Assembly (NCBI GenBank): GCA_963726065.1
Contig: CAVSAU010000012.1
Coordinates: 124,001 to 188,000, forward strand
Direction of reading: 5' to 3'
Length of the DNA: 64,000 nucleotides
Origin: Neomesorhizobium sp963726065
GTDB taxonomy: Bacteria > Pseudomonadota > Alphaproteobacteria > Rhizobiales > Rhizobiaceae
Shown here: piece after piece, positions 28,032 through 37,448 of the stretch
How the letters are laid out: the number at the start of each line of letters is the position of its first letter
Position numbering within the stretch: position 1 is the first letter of the stretch
Position numbers and translations under genes: made by a program
The notes under the pieces: model-generated
Told to the model about the DNA's origin: nothing
The model's database searches: none
The model's input: the letters and a program-made list of their open reading frames with translations, nothing else

Positions 28032-28418
28032 TCACCAAACAGTCCGCGTCCCAAACTTCCCGAACCACCGATCGTTCGTTGCCAGCGTCAAATCTTCGAT
28101 CTCCGCCCGCGCTGCCAATATCCGGTCGAACGGATCGCCGTGATCGTCCTCGTAAGAAGCCGCACGGGTAGCATGCTTGCCGGTGATCTGAAGGAGCGTC
28201 AGCCGCTGGCTTTCCACGATCTCATCGAACGCCGCGAGCAACGGTCCGCCGTCCGGCCGCGTGCCGATGCGGTGTCTGTAGCCCGCTTCGTAGGCCGAAA
28301 TCGCGCTCTCGAAGACGGCGTTGTCGGGGTCTTCGACGAGCAGTCGTACCCGCTCCGGCAAATGCGGATCGTCGAGATACCACCAGGCCAGGGCGTGGGT
28401 ATCGAGCAACAGCCTCAT
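28032..28418 (-). CDS. PIN-domain ribonuclease toxin (VapC-like)
   Basis: A 128-residue PIN protein. MRLLLDTHALAWWYLDDPHL contains the first acidic residue; a conserved Glu is near YEAGYR, and the DPFDRILAARAEIEDL segment holds the last acidic cluster. VapC toxins cleave tRNA or rRNA. I chose ATG 28416-28418 because it overlaps the stop of the antitoxin gene (ATGA), the usual coupling in such operons; a longer frame adds eleven residues. Confidence 0.85.
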   Translation of the reverse strand: MRLLLDTHALAWWYLDDPHLPERVRLLVEDPDNAVFESAISAYEAGYRHRIGTRPDGGPLLAAFDEIVESQRLTLLQITGKHATRAASYEDDHGDPFDRILAARAEIEDLTLATNDRWFGKFGTRTVW

Positions 28419-28795
28419 TTGCCCGGATCGGACGAATACTTGCCTTCCCACGCCGCGACCTCGTCATCGGGCAGTGGATCGAAAAACCTGTCCGGCAATG
28501 TGAACATGCCTTTCAGGCCGCCGGGCTTGCGGCGAGGCTTTTCCGCAACAGCCGGAGCAACTTTCGCGACCGCCTTGCCATCGCGCATGATCGTGAACTC
28601 CCTGCCCGCCTCGCCTACCTGTCGCAGCCCGATCATGTCCAACCTGGCCTGCTCGTCCTCGGCGAAACCGACCTTGTCAGTATCCCCCACCGGCACCAGC
28701 TTCACCGCCGGCTTGTTGCGGCGGGCGATCACTATCTCCTCGCCGGCCTCTGCACGAGCGACGAGGTCGGAAAGTTGGGTCTTCGCCTGATGCAT
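28415..28795 (-). CDS. Phd/YefM-type antitoxin with an internally repeated hairpin
   Basis: A 126-residue antitoxin, longer than the usual 75-85. MHQAKTQLSDLVARAEAGEE followed by IVIARRNKPAVKLVPV is the Phd DNA-binding domain. A second segment, GEAGREFTIMRDGKAVAKVA at about 60-80, has the same pattern (xEAGxE...I.R..KxxxKxxP). The C-terminal FFDPLPDDEVAAWEGK is the acidic toxin-binding tail. It is expected to neutralise the PIN toxin and repress the operon. An in-frame extension upstream (TIK before MHQ) could move the start slightly. Confidence 0.8.
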   Translation of the reverse strand: MHQAKTQLSDLVARAEAGEEIVIARRNKPAVKLVPVGDTDKVGFAEDEQARLDMIGLRQVGEAGREFTIMRDGKAVAKVAPAVAEKPRRKPGGLKGMFTLPDRFFDPLPDDEVAAWEGKYSSDPGK

Positions 28796-28880
28796 TTTGA
28801 TCGTGCCATCGTTCGATTGTAGCTAGAAACTTAGCTAGAAATAAGCGGCGGCGGCTTAAGACAATATGCAAAAACCCCCG

Positions 28881-30365
28881 CTACGCGATCTCGTAGCGCG
28901 GCGCCGATCTGAGATAGCGCGCGTAGGCGTCGGCGTTGGGCGGGGTCAGGCGCTCGGCGAGCGGGTTGCGGCGGCGCTCGCTCGCCCCGATGTCGTCGAG
29001 CAGTTCGTCGAAGTGCTTGAAGTGGTAAGGCGCGATGCACAGCCCGCCATAGCCGCCGGCGGCCGGCCTTTCGTTGCGCCGCCAGTCCAGCATCGTCGCG
29101 ATGTTGTCGCGCATCTCGGCCGCCGTCGGCTGCTTCGCCAGTTGTCCATCGGCGTAGCGCACCAGCCAATGCGCGGCGAGGTCAGCGCACAGCACCGTCG
29201 CGAAGGATGAGTTGAAGCCGACGAAGCCGAGATCGGGCAGGTCGGGGTTGGCGATGTTGCGATAAAGCCTGTACTGGCCGTCCGGCTCGATCAGTTTTTG
29301 CCGGTCGGCTGGCGAAAGGAACGGCACGCCCTGCTTCCATCCCGTGGCGAGGATCGCGACATCGGCGGCAAGCTGCTGCCCGCCGGTTAGCCGGACCGAT
29401 CCGGCTCTGTAGCCGGCGAACGTGCCTTGATAGGCTTTGATCCGGCCGTCGCGAACCATCTCGAAGAAACCCGGCGTCACGATCGGCACCGAGCAGTTGA
29501 TGCTGTCCTCGATACGGGTCTTCGGCTTCATGCCCAGCTTGCCTAGCCCCAGTTGCATGTCGAGCAGGCTTTCCAGCGCACGCCAGTTCGCCCAGATGAA
29601 GGGCTTTGCGACCGCGTGGTTGAAGCGCTGCATGGATGTCTGCGCCCAGGCCGGAAACATGTTCTCCTGCGCACGGATGTAGAGGATGCGCTTGAAGTTG
29701 ATGAGGCCGCCTATGAAATACGGTATGCGCCACATCGGCTCGCGATAGACGATGGCCACGCCGGCCGCACCGGCCTTGACGGCGCTGACCGCGATGTCGG
29801 TCGCCGATTTGGAGAAGCCGAGCACGACGACGTTCCTGCCCTTCACAACAGCCGGATCGGTGTATTCCGATGAGTGGAGAACGGTGCCGCCGCCGGCTTC
29901 GAAGGTTTTGCTGCCGGGAAAGTCCGGCCGGTGGATTTCACTGAACTGGCCGGTGCAAACAGCGACAAAGTCGTAGTATTCGCGCGTTTCCTTGCTGTCG
30001 CGCTGCTGGGTCACGTGCCAACCGCCGCCGGCATCGCGTTCAAGCGCGCTCACCGTCGCGCCGGTGCGTATCAGGTCGCGCAGTCCATGGTCGTCGGCAT
30101 AGCGCAAGAGGTAGGCATGCACCTGCGCGCCCTTCGGCCACTCCGGATAGCTTTCCGGCATCGGCTGGTCCGTAAAGCGGTAGAGTTCCTTCGGACTTTG
30201 CGTTTGCACGTCCGGATACGACCGCGACGGGTCCCAGACCCCGCCGAGGTCCGGTCCACGATCCAGAACCGCCACGTCGTGCCCCTGCTGCTTGAAGCAT
30301 TTTGCCGCGGCAAGCCCGCTCACGCCCGCGCCGATGACGCAGACTTTCTTGCGCTTCGCCTTCAT
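28881..30365 (-). CDS. Flavin-containing monooxygenase
   Basis: About 494 residues. The FAD Rossmann motif is near the start (KVCVIGAGVSGLAAAKCF). A second nucleotide-binding motif lies in the middle (RNVVVLGFSKSATDIAVSAV), preceded by the FMO-type motif ending VLHSSEY. The family uses NADPH and O2 to oxygenate N- or S-containing or ketone substrates. ATG 30363-30365 is chosen; a TTG at 30384-30386 overlapping the upstream cupin stop is an alternative. It is co-directional with the cupin gene and opposite an AraC regulator, which probably controls both. Confidence 0.88.
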   Translation of the reverse strand: MKAKRKKVCVIGAGVSGLAAAKCFKQQGHDVAVLDRGPDLGGVWDPSRSYPDVQTQSPKELYRFTDQPMPESYPEWPKGAQVHAYLLRYADDHGLRDLIRTGATVSALERDAGGGWHVTQQRDSKETREYYDFVAVCTGQFSEIHRPDFPGSKTFEAGGGTVLHSSEYTDPAVVKGRNVVVLGFSKSATDIAVSAVKAGAAGVAIVYREPMWRIPYFIGGLINFKRILYIRAQENMFPAWAQTSMQRFNHAVAKPFIWANWRALESLLDMQLGLGKLGMKPKTRIEDSINCSVPIVTPGFFEMVRDGRIKAYQGTFAGYRAGSVRLTGGQQLAADVAILATGWKQGVPFLSPADRQKLIEPDGQYRLYRNIANPDLPDLGFVGFNSSFATVLCADLAAHWLVRYADGQLAKQPTAAEMRDNIATMLDWRRNERPAAGGYGGLCIAPYHFKHFDELLDDIGASERRRNPLAERLTPPNADAYARYLRSAPRYEIA

Positions 30366-30382
30366 GTTGCTGCCCGCCCGGC

Positions 30383-30841
30383 TCAATCGTTCGCTTCGGG
30401 CGGCAGGAAATCAACCTCGTGCAGCGACGACAGCCGCACCACCTCCTGAACGTCCTCCAGATTATGCAGGGCGCGGAAGAGATCCTCCAGCTTGCGTGAC
30501 GGCGAAACCCAGAACAGCGCGCGCGTCGGCTTGTCGGACTTGTTGAAATAGCCGTGCGGGACGCCGCGCGGCATGCAAACAAGGTCTCCAGCCCTGGCTT
30601 TCGACCATTTCCCGTCGAGCTTCAGGTCGAGTTCGCCTTCCTGGACCAGGATGAACTCGTCCTGTGTCGGATGGATATGGACGGGCACAAACTGGCCCGG
30701 CGCGCTGTTCGTCTCGAAGGCGAATGTGGATTCGCACGACGCCTTCGGGAAATACACCTGCCCCAGGATGTTCCATTGTGTGCCGCCAAGACCCGTGCCG
30801 TTCGCGGTGATGCCCTTCTCCAATGCGCCAGTCATGATCAT
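30383..30841 (-). CDS. Cupin-domain protein
   Basis: A 152-residue single-domain cupin. PVHIHPTQDEFILVQEGELD holds the first metal-binding motif (two histidines and a glutamate) and PRGVPHGYFN the second histidine motif. The likely role is a small dioxygenase, isomerase or sensor acting with the adjacent monooxygenase. The gene begins at ATG 30841 or two codons later. The AraC gene diverges across a short promoter region. Confidence 0.85.
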   Translation of the reverse strand: MIMTGALEKGITANGTGLGGTQWNILGQVYFPKASCESTFAFETNSAPGQFVPVHIHPTQDEFILVQEGELDLKLDGKWSKARAGDLVCMPRGVPHGYFNKSDKPTRALFWVSPSRKLEDLFRALHNLEDVQEVVRLSSLHEVDFLPPEAND

Positions 30842-31008
30842 CCTCCCGTGATTTCATGCCTGTTCGATCATGCATCGGAAAGGCGTCGGAAATCCACGGC
30901 AGCCGCCGCCGGCTATCCAGAAAACGAAAAAAAAGCAGTTTCCCGGCTCTGCGGCGCGGCCGCCCCTTGGCCGCATGCGCGTTGATGATAAGCTCGGGCG
31001 GAGCAACC

Positions 31009-31995
31009 ATGGACGGGCCGATGCTCCAGCCGCCGCTTGCCAATCACGTGCTGTTTCGCACGCGCGATTTGGATTTCGCGCGCGAAAGCGTGGCGCAGAA
31101 GTTTTGCCGGCACCGGCTGGACATCGTTGGCGAACGCCACCTCTTCAATGCGTCGCATCACCATGTGGCCGGCTCGATGATCTCGCTGAACTACATCAGC
31201 TACGGCGCCGACGTGCTGATCGATCCGGGCGAACTCGGCGATTTCTATCTCGTCCAGATTCCCGTGTGCGGCGCCGCCGCCATACACAACGGCCGCCGCC
31301 AGTTTGTCAGCGACGGCGGCAGCGCCTCGTTGCTCAATCCGCATTGGGCAACCCGCATGCGGTGGTGGCCGGGTTGTGCGCAGGTGCTAGTGCAGATCCG
31401 CAAGGAACCGTTCCTGGAATATGCGCAGCGTCTGCTCTGTCGGTCGCTTGCCGCTCCCATTTCGTTCGACCCCAGGATAGATCTGTCGCGGCCGGAGATG
31501 CAGCGCTGGCGAAGCCATGTCATGGCGCTTGTCCGCAGGGCCGAGGCCGGCAGCAACCCGGCGGGGCTGACCAGGGCTCTATGCGAACATCAGCTCGTCG
31601 AGGAACTTCTGCGGCTGCAGCCCCACGACATGTCCGAGTTCCTTGAGGAAAAGCCGGCTTCGGTGCCGCCGCGCTATCTTCGCCGGGCGGTGGATTTCAT
31701 GCGCGCCAATGCTGCCGAACCGCTGTGCGTCGCCGATCTGGCCGACGTCGCGGGCGTCAGCCCGAGGACGTTGCAGCTTGCCTGGAAGGCGGCATATGGC
31801 GCGTCGCCCATGCAGGCCCTCGCGCAGGAGCGTCTGCGCCGGGCGCGCCACGACCTGCGCTACTCCCTGCAAGCCGCGACAGTCGCCGGGACAGCTGTCA
31901 AACGGGGCTTTACCCATCTGGGGCGCTTCTCGGCCGCCTACCACCAAATGTTCGGCGAGTTTCCACGCCACACGCTGCGAAAGCGGGAACGTTAA
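31009..31995 (+). CDS. AraC-family transcriptional regulator
   Basis: About 328 residues from ATG 31009 (MDGPMLQPPLAN); ATG 30985 is also possible. The N-terminal half has the AraC-binding-like fold used by regulators of aromatic catabolism (ISLNYISYGADVLID, FYLVQIPVCGAA). The C-terminal half has the two helix-turn-helices (CVADLADVAGVSPRTLQLAW and GFTHLGRFSAAYHQMFGEFP). It diverges from the cupin/monooxygenase pair and most likely activates it in response to a substrate. Confidence 0.88.
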   Translation: MDGPMLQPPLANHVLFRTRDLDFARESVAQKFCRHRLDIVGERHLFNASHHHVAGSMISLNYISYGADVLIDPGELGDFYLVQIPVCGAAAIHNGRRQFVSDGGSASLLNPHWATRMRWWPGCAQVLVQIRKEPFLEYAQRLLCRSLAAPISFDPRIDLSRPEMQRWRSHVMALVRRAEAGSNPAGLTRALCEHQLVEELLRLQPHDMSEFLEEKPASVPPRYLRRAVDFMRANAAEPLCVADLADVAGVSPRTLQLAWKAAYGASPMQALAQERLRRARHDLRYSLQAATVAGTAVKRGFTHLGRFSAAYHQMFGEFPRHTLRKRER

Positions 31996-31996
31996 T

Positions 31997-32090
31997 CCAT
32001 GTCGCCGAAAGTGTCCTCGGTTTCGGGCGACATGCATAACAAGACGCTACGGCGTGGCCGCCGAATCCCATTCGGCGCGACGCGCTGTAG
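31997..32090. repeat. Dispersed repeat, full copy 2
   Basis: CATGTCGCCGAAAGTGTCCT, CGGTTTCGGGCGACATG and then GTGGCCGCCGAATCCCATTC, GGCGCGACGCGCTGTAG. The first part forms a hairpin with ATGTCGCC(C)GAAA and TTTCGGGCGACAT arms, and the second the GCCGAAT/ATTCGGC palindrome. It follows the AraC gene directly. Confidence 0.8.
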
Positions 32091-32279
32091 GCCGGGTCCG
32101 CAACCAAACGGCGCAGGGCCACATCAAGCCCCATCCTTTGAACGAGACGCCGGATAGAGACAATCCAGTTGCATCCCTATCCCTGCGTCCATCGGAACGG
32201 TTCATCTCGAAAGAGGGGATCGATGAACCGCTCCAAATCGTTGCTTAACCGAAATGTCCCTTGTAGATCTGGTTCGACG

Positions 32280-32844
32280 TCATGGCAGGTCGCGAACGCG
32301 GCGGCCGGTCGCGTGGGCAAGCGCGTCGGCAAGTGCGGCCGATGCGGGTCCGACCGAGCCTTCACCGGCGCCAAGGCTTGGCTCGTCCGGCCTGTCGATG
32401 AGGACGACGTCCATCTCGGCGCGCCTCGTCGAATGTCAGGATGGGGTAGTCGGCCAGTCGCGCGAGGTTATGGCGCGCTCATCGAACGTCATCTGTTCCT
32501 TCAGCGCCCAGCTGATCCCCTGGATAAGCCCGCCCTTTGGTCTGGCTGATGACACCGTCGGGATTGATGATTTGTCCCGCATCGATCGCCGCTACCGCTT
32601 TCAGCACGCGCACCGCGCCACCTGCGTTTGCGACCACACGGTCATCCGCCGCCCTTCCGCGAAATGCGCCACCGCGCAGGATATAATTGTAAGAGGAGCC
32701 GGTCACCGGTACTTTGCCGAGATGGAACCGGTTTTGTCGCTTGCAGGAACGACACGATGGTTTGCGGCCCTGTTTCATCCGGCTTCTGAAATGGCCTGCC
32801 AACGTGGTATAGCCCATCGCTCGGGACGCCTTGCCCCCCGGCAC
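32280..32844 (-). pseudogene. Remnant of a xanthine dehydrogenase/aldehyde oxidase molybdopterin-binding subunit
   Basis: The C-terminal signature of the molybdopterin subunit is recognisable in pieces: VRVLKAVAAIDAGQIINPDG and VISQTKG in one frame, then LIQGISWALKEQMTFDERAI, TSRDWP, YPILTFDEA, MDVVLIDRPDEPSLGAGEGS and GRRVRDLP in others, ending at TGA 32280-32282. Several frame changes occur within 500 bases and everything upstream of the C-terminal fifth is missing or unrecognisable. This is a decayed gene, not just a misread one. Confidence 0.7.
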
Positions 32845-32960
32845 GACTTCATTCCCGATTTGTCAGGAGCCTCGCGTGGCCCATCAATGCGTTCTGGACA
32901 TGCCCGGCCGCGATGCGCGATGTGTAGACCGACAGCACTGACGGCATCAGGGAGAGACCC

Positions 32961-33762
32961 GTGACATCATCCGGAACAATCCGCGCCGGCATGGGCGGCT
33001 GGACATTCGAGCCGTGGGATACGTCCTTCTACCCGGAAAAGCTCGCCAAGACGAAGCAGCTCAATTACGCCTCGCGTCAGGTGCCGACCATCGAAGTCAA
33101 CGGCACCTATTATTCGAGCTTCAAGGAGCCGACCTTCGTCAAATGGGCGAGTGAGGCGCCAGACGGTTTTGTCTATGCCCTGAAGGGCAACCGCTTCGTC
33201 ACCAACCGGCGGGTGCTTGGCGAAGCCCGTGAATTGATGATGCGCTTTCTGGAATCGGGTGTCGCGGCGTTGGGCGAAAAGCTCGGGCCGATCCTCTGGC
33301 AATTTGCGCCGACCAAGAAATTCGATCCGGACGATTTCGGCGCCTTCCTGAAATTGCTGCCGGAAAAGCAGGATGGCGTGAAGCTCAGGCACGCGGTCGA
33401 GGTGCGCAACGACAGTTTCGTGGTGCCGGAGTTCGTAGCCCTTGCACGCAAGCACGACGTGGCGATCGTTTATGCCGACCACGAGAAGTATCCGGCGATC
33501 GCCGATGTGACCGGCGACTTCGTCTACGCACGGCTGCAGAGGGGCGAGGATGAGATCCCGACCTGCTACCCGCCCAAGGCGCTCGACCAATGGGCAGCGC
33601 GGGCGAAGACCTGGGCTGAAGGCAAGGTGCCTGGTGACCTCCCGCTCGCCGATCCCAGCAGCCACGCACCGGTGAAACCGCGCGATGTGTTCGTCTATTT
33701 CATCACGTCGCGGAAAGGTACACGCGCCGCATGGCGCCATGGCGTTCATGCAACGGGTGTAA
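32961..33762 (+). CDS. DUF72-domain protein (YecE-like), frameshift near its end
   Basis: A TIM-barrel protein of the DUF72 family: RAGMGGWTFEPWDTSFYPEK, QVPTIEVNGTYYSSF, AVEVRNDSF and FVYARLQ are conserved positions. The written frame runs past its normal end. Removing one base near 33708 (after FVYFIT) gives GKVHAPHGAMAFMQRV and a stop at 33760-33762, the usual terminus, for about 266 residues. The biochemical role of the family is not established. Its 3' end overlaps that of the converging NAD(P)HX repair gene by 17 bases. Confidence 0.85.
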
Positions 33763-35248
33763 GCCCGGCGAGCACCGGCCGCAAGGCGAGCGGCAGGTCT
33801 TCGGCGATGAGGCCGGGCCCGAAGCGCCGCGCCGCTTCGGCATGCAGCCAGACGGCGGCTGAGGCAGCCTCGAATGCTGGCATGGCCTGAGCGATCAACG
33901 CGGCGGCGATGCCGCATAGCACGTCGCCGGAGCCAGCGGTCGCCAGAAGCGGGGTGCCGTTGCTGTTGATGGCCGCGCGGCCATCGGGCGCCGCGATCGC
34001 CGTATCCGGCCCCTTGTAGATAAGGACGGCATTGGCAAGCCTGGCGGCGGCCCGCGCCCGGTCGAGCTTGGAGAAATTGGCGTCGGCTGCGATTTCGGGA
34101 AACAGCCGGCCGAACTCGCCTTCATGCGGGGTGAGCAGGACCGCCGGCGCGTCCTTGGCCCGCGTCGCCGCGAAGAATTCCTCGGTCCGGCGCGCCAGGA
34201 CGCTGATCGCGTCGGCGTCGAGCACGATGCCGGTCACGCCGCCGCGGGCTGCCCCCAACACCTGCAGGATGAAATCGCCGATTTGCGCCCCGACGCCGAG
34301 GCCCGGCCCTAGCACCAGCGCGCGCGGCTTGCGCTCGGCCAGGAACTCAGCCGCTTCCTCGAAACCGTCGGCCTTGCGCAGGATGATCGACGTCAGGTGC
34401 GCGGCGTTGACCTGCAAGGCGTTGCCCGGCGAAAGCAGCGTCACCGCACCCGCTCCAGCCCGCGCCGCGGCAAGCGCCGAAAGCCGCGCGGCGCCCGTGG
34501 ATGCCGGCCCGCCCGAAAAAACGCCGACATGACCGCGCGCATATTTGTGCGAACCCACCTCCGGCTGCGGAAAGCTTTCCTGCCACAGCGCCGGCCCGTT
34601 TTCGAAACATGCCGGCCGGACAGCCGAAAGCACGTCTTCGGAAATGCCGATGTCGGCAACGATCGTTTCGCCGCAAAACGCCCGGCCGGGATAAAGCAGG
34701 TGGCCGGGCTTCTTGCGGAAAAACGTGACGGTGATGTCGGCCCTCACCGTCGGTCCCAGCGCCTTGCCGCTTTCGCCCGAAATGCCGGATGGCAGATCGA
34801 TGGCAATCACCGGCGTTTTCGCCTCTGCGCAACGCGCGATCGCCACGGCGGCATCGCCCTCCACCGGTTTCGAGAGCCCTGCCCCGAACAGCGCGTCGAT
34901 AACGACCGAGCCCGGCCCGGGCTCGAATCCGTCGAGCGGTTTCGGCCAGAGCGGGCACTCGGCGGCGGCGAGCGCCGCGTCGCTGCTCCCGCGAGGCGCG
35001 CCGCTGGCCCACAGCGAAACCGTCACACCCGCCTCGGTCAGCAGTTTCGCCACGACGTAACCGTCGCCGCCATTGTTGCCGGGACCGCACAGAATATGCA
35101 CGCTCGCCGCCTGCGGATATCTTTCGAGCACGATCGCCGCGACGGCAGCACCCGCGTTGCGCATCAGCCCGATGCCGTCGAAGAGGCCGGACGCGATCGC
35201 CAGGCGGTCGGCCTCGGCCATTTCGGTGGGGGTCAGGAGCTGGTGCAT
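33746..35248 (-). CDS. nnr: Bifunctional NAD(P)H-hydrate epimerase/ADP-dependent dehydratase
   Basis: A fused repair enzyme of about 500 residues. The N-terminal YjeF_N domain (MHQLLTPTEMAEADRLAIAS; HILCGPGNNGGDGYVVAKLL) epimerises damaged NAD(P)HX. The C-terminal carbohydrate-kinase-like domain (YARGHVGVFSGG, VLGPGLG, LTPHEGEF, NGTPLLATAGSGDVLCGIAA) dehydrates it back to NAD(P)H. ATG 35246-35248 fits the conserved start; a longer frame adds eight residues. It is monocistronic, upstream of the divergent glnB. Confidence 0.92.
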   Translation of the reverse strand: MHQLLTPTEMAEADRLAIASGLFDGIGLMRNAGAAVAAIVLERYPQAASVHILCGPGNNGGDGYVVAKLLTEAGVTVSLWASGAPRGSSDAALAAAECPLWPKPLDGFEPGPGSVVIDALFGAGLSKPVEGDAAVAIARCAEAKTPVIAIDLPSGISGESGKALGPTVRADITVTFFRKKPGHLLYPGRAFCGETIVADIGISEDVLSAVRPACFENGPALWQESFPQPEVGSHKYARGHVGVFSGGPASTGAARLSALAAARAGAGAVTLLSPGNALQVNAAHLTSIILRKADGFEEAAEFLAERKPRALVLGPGLGVGAQIGDFILQVLGAARGGVTGIVLDADAISVLARRTEEFFAATRAKDAPAVLLTPHEGEFGRLFPEIAADANFSKLDRARAAARLANAVLIYKGPDTAIAAPDGRAAINSNGTPLLATAGSGDVLCGIAAALIAQAMPAFEAASAAVWLHAEAARRFGPGLIAEDLPLALRPVLAGLTPVA

Positions 35249-35517
35249 GATCTCACGCGCGGCTGGTTGCATCGTTGCGGTAGCACATCCTCAAAAGGCG
35301 CGCGACGGAAGAGGCGCCAGGCCACCGGCCGCAAATTTGCTAGGCATAAGACATGCTCATATTATGAGCAACCTGCACAAACTTTAATCGGAAGCGCTGT
35401 TGGTGGTGCTGCCGGCCCCACGCTAGAAAAGTCCGACATCGGCGTAAAATCGCTGCTGAAAAACAAACTTCCGCCGCTCTTCCCAATTCGGTGCAAAATC
35501 GCTTCCAATGCGTGCGA

Positions 35518-35534
35518 TTGGCACACTTCGTGCT
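35518..35534 (+). promoter_or_regulatory. Sigma54-type (-24/-12) promoter of glnB-glnA
   Basis: TTGGCACACTTCGTGCT has GG and GC exactly 12 bases apart, as in TGGCAC-N5-TTGC; only the first T of TTGC differs. It lies 62 bases before the glnB start. A GGTGCA half-site at about 35490-35495 could contribute to NtrC binding. The 323-base gap between nnr and glnB contains nothing else recognisable. Confidence 0.6.
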
Positions 35535-35595
35535 AGATGAGGGGCGAAACGGGGTCGCGGCACCTCGTTTTTTGTCCAGCGGAGGCCATTTTTGG

Positions 35596-35934
35596 ATGAA
35601 AAAGATCGAAGCGATCATCAAACCGTTCAAGCTTGATGAGGTGAAGGAAGCGCTCCAGGAAGCGGGGTTGCAAGGCATCACCGTCACCGAAGCAAAGGGT
35701 TTCGGCCGCCAGAAGGGTCACACCGAGCTCTATCGCGGCGCCGAATATGTGGTCGACTTCCTGCCCAAGGTGAAGATCGAGGTGGTGCTCGGCGACGAAT
35801 TGGTCGAAAGCGCCATCGAAGCCATTCGCAAGGCGGCCCAGACGGGCCGCATCGGCGACGGCAAGATTTTTGTCTCCAACATCGAGGAAGTCGTGCGTAT
35901 CCGTACCGGCGAAACCGGCATCGACGCCATCTGA
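35596..35934 (+). CDS. glnB: Nitrogen regulatory protein P-II
   Basis: A 112-residue PII trimer subunit that senses 2-oxoglutarate and ATP/ADP. The uridylylation tyrosine is Y51 in GHTELYRGAEYVVDF; the B-loop is TGRIGDGKIFV and the C-loop ends RIRTGETGIDAI. GGAGG lies 11 bases upstream of ATG 35596. The gene is followed after 53 bases by glnA, the classic alphaproteobacterial glnBA operon, and a sigma54-like promoter lies upstream. Confidence 0.96.
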   Translation: MKKIEAIIKPFKLDEVKEALQEAGLQGITVTEAKGFGRQKGHTELYRGAEYVVDFLPKVKIEVVLGDELVESAIEAIRKAAQTGRIGDGKIFVSNIEEVVRIRTGETGIDAI

Positions 35935-35987
35935 CCCACCCCACCGAACCGATTTTTCAAACAGGTCATTACACAGGGAACCAGGAC

Positions 35988-37398
35988 ATGACGACAGCCA
36001 AAGACATCATGAAGCAGATCAAGGACAACGACGTGAAGTTCGTCGACCTTCGCTTCACCGATCCGAAGGGCAAGCTGCAGCACGTGACGATGGACGTCGT
36101 CCGAGGTGGAAGAAGACATGTTCGCCGACGGCGTCATGTTCGATGGCTCCTCGATCGCCGGCTGGAAGGCGATCAACGAAAGCGACATGGTCCTGATGCC
36201 CGACGCCGAAACCGTGCACATGGACCCGTTCTTCGCGCAGTCGACCATGGTCATCCTGTGCGACATCCTCGATCCGGTCTCCGGCGAAGCCTATAACCGC
36301 GACCCGCGCGGCACCGCCAAGAAGGCCGAAGCCTACATGAAGGCCGAAGGCATCGGCGACACCATCTATGTCGGCCCGGAAGCCGAGTTCTTCGTGTTCG
36401 ACGACGTCAAGTACAAGGCCGATCCCTACAACACCGGTTTCAGGCTGGACTCGACCGAACTGCCGTCCAACGACGACACCGACTACGAGACCGGCAACAT
36501 GGGTCACCGTCCGCGCATCAAGGGCGGCTACTTCCCGGTACCGCCGGTCGATTCGGCGCAGGACATGCGCTCCGAGATGCTGACCGTGCTCACCGAAATG
36601 GGCGTGCGCGTCGAGAAGCATCACCATGAAGTGGCGGCCGCCCAGCACGAACTCGGCATCAAGTTCGACGCGCTGGTGCGCAACGCCGACAAGATGCTGA
36701 TCTACAAATATGTCGTGCACCAGGTCGCCAACGCCTATGGCAAGACGGCCACCTTCATGCCGAAGCCGGTTTTCGGCGATAACGGCTCGGGCATGCACGT
36801 TCACATGTCGATCTGGAAGGGCGGCAAGCCGACCTTCGCCGGCAACGAATATGCCGGCCTGTCTGAAACCTGCCTTTATTTCATCGGCGGCGTCATCAAG
36901 CACGCCAAGGCGGTCAACGCCTTCACCAACCCGCTGACCAACTCCTACAAGCGCCTGGTGCCGGGCTACGAAGCGCCGGTGCTGCTCGCCTATTCGGCGC
37001 GCAACCGGTCGGCGTCCTGCCGCATTCCGTTCGGCTCGTCGCCGAAATCGAAGCGCGTCGAGGTGCGCTTCCCCGATCCGGGCGCGAACCCATATCTCGG
37101 CTTCGCCGCGCTGCTGATGGCCGGTCTCGACGGCATCAAGAACAAGATCCACCCCGGCCAACCGATGGACAAGGATCTCTATGACCTGCCGCCGAAGGAA
37201 CTGAAGAAGATCCCGACCGTCTGCGGTTCGCTGCGCGAAGCCCTGCAGAGCCTCGACAAGGATCGCGGCTTCCTGAAAGCCGGCGGCGTCTTCGACGACG
37301 ACCAGATCGACTCTTACATCGAGCTGAAGATGGCCGAGGTGATGCGCTTCGAAATGACCCCGCACCCGGTCGAGTACGACATGTACTATTCGGTGTAA
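35988..37398 (+). CDS. glnA: Glutamine synthetase type I, one frameshift
   Basis: Makes glutamine from glutamate, ammonia and ATP; the main ammonia-assimilating enzyme. MTTAKDIMKQIKDNDVKFVD to LQHVTMDVV is in one frame and EEDMFADGVMFDGSSIAGWK onward in another. One extra base near 36105 (GTCCGAGG) explains the break and gives 469 residues, the normal length. The adenylylation tyrosine lies in DLYDLPPKE near the C-terminus. The body is otherwise intact (FMPKPVFGDNGSGMHVHMS; NRSASCRIP). It is the second gene after glnB. Confidence 0.95.
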
Positions 37399-37417
37399 GA
37401 ACCTGGATTAAAACGAC

Positions 37418-37448
37418 AAAAGCCCCGGTGGAAACACTGGGGCTTTTT
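37418..37448 (+). terminator. Rho-independent terminator of glnBA
   Basis: AAAAGCCCCGGTG and CACTGGGGCTTTTTG form a strong stem around GAAA, followed by a T-tract, starting 20 bases after the glnA stop. Confidence 0.85.

Noticed and set aside
36055..37365. Minus-strand frame of 436 codons over glnA
   Set aside because: Shadow of glutamine synthetase; the glnA motifs are unambiguous on the plus strand.
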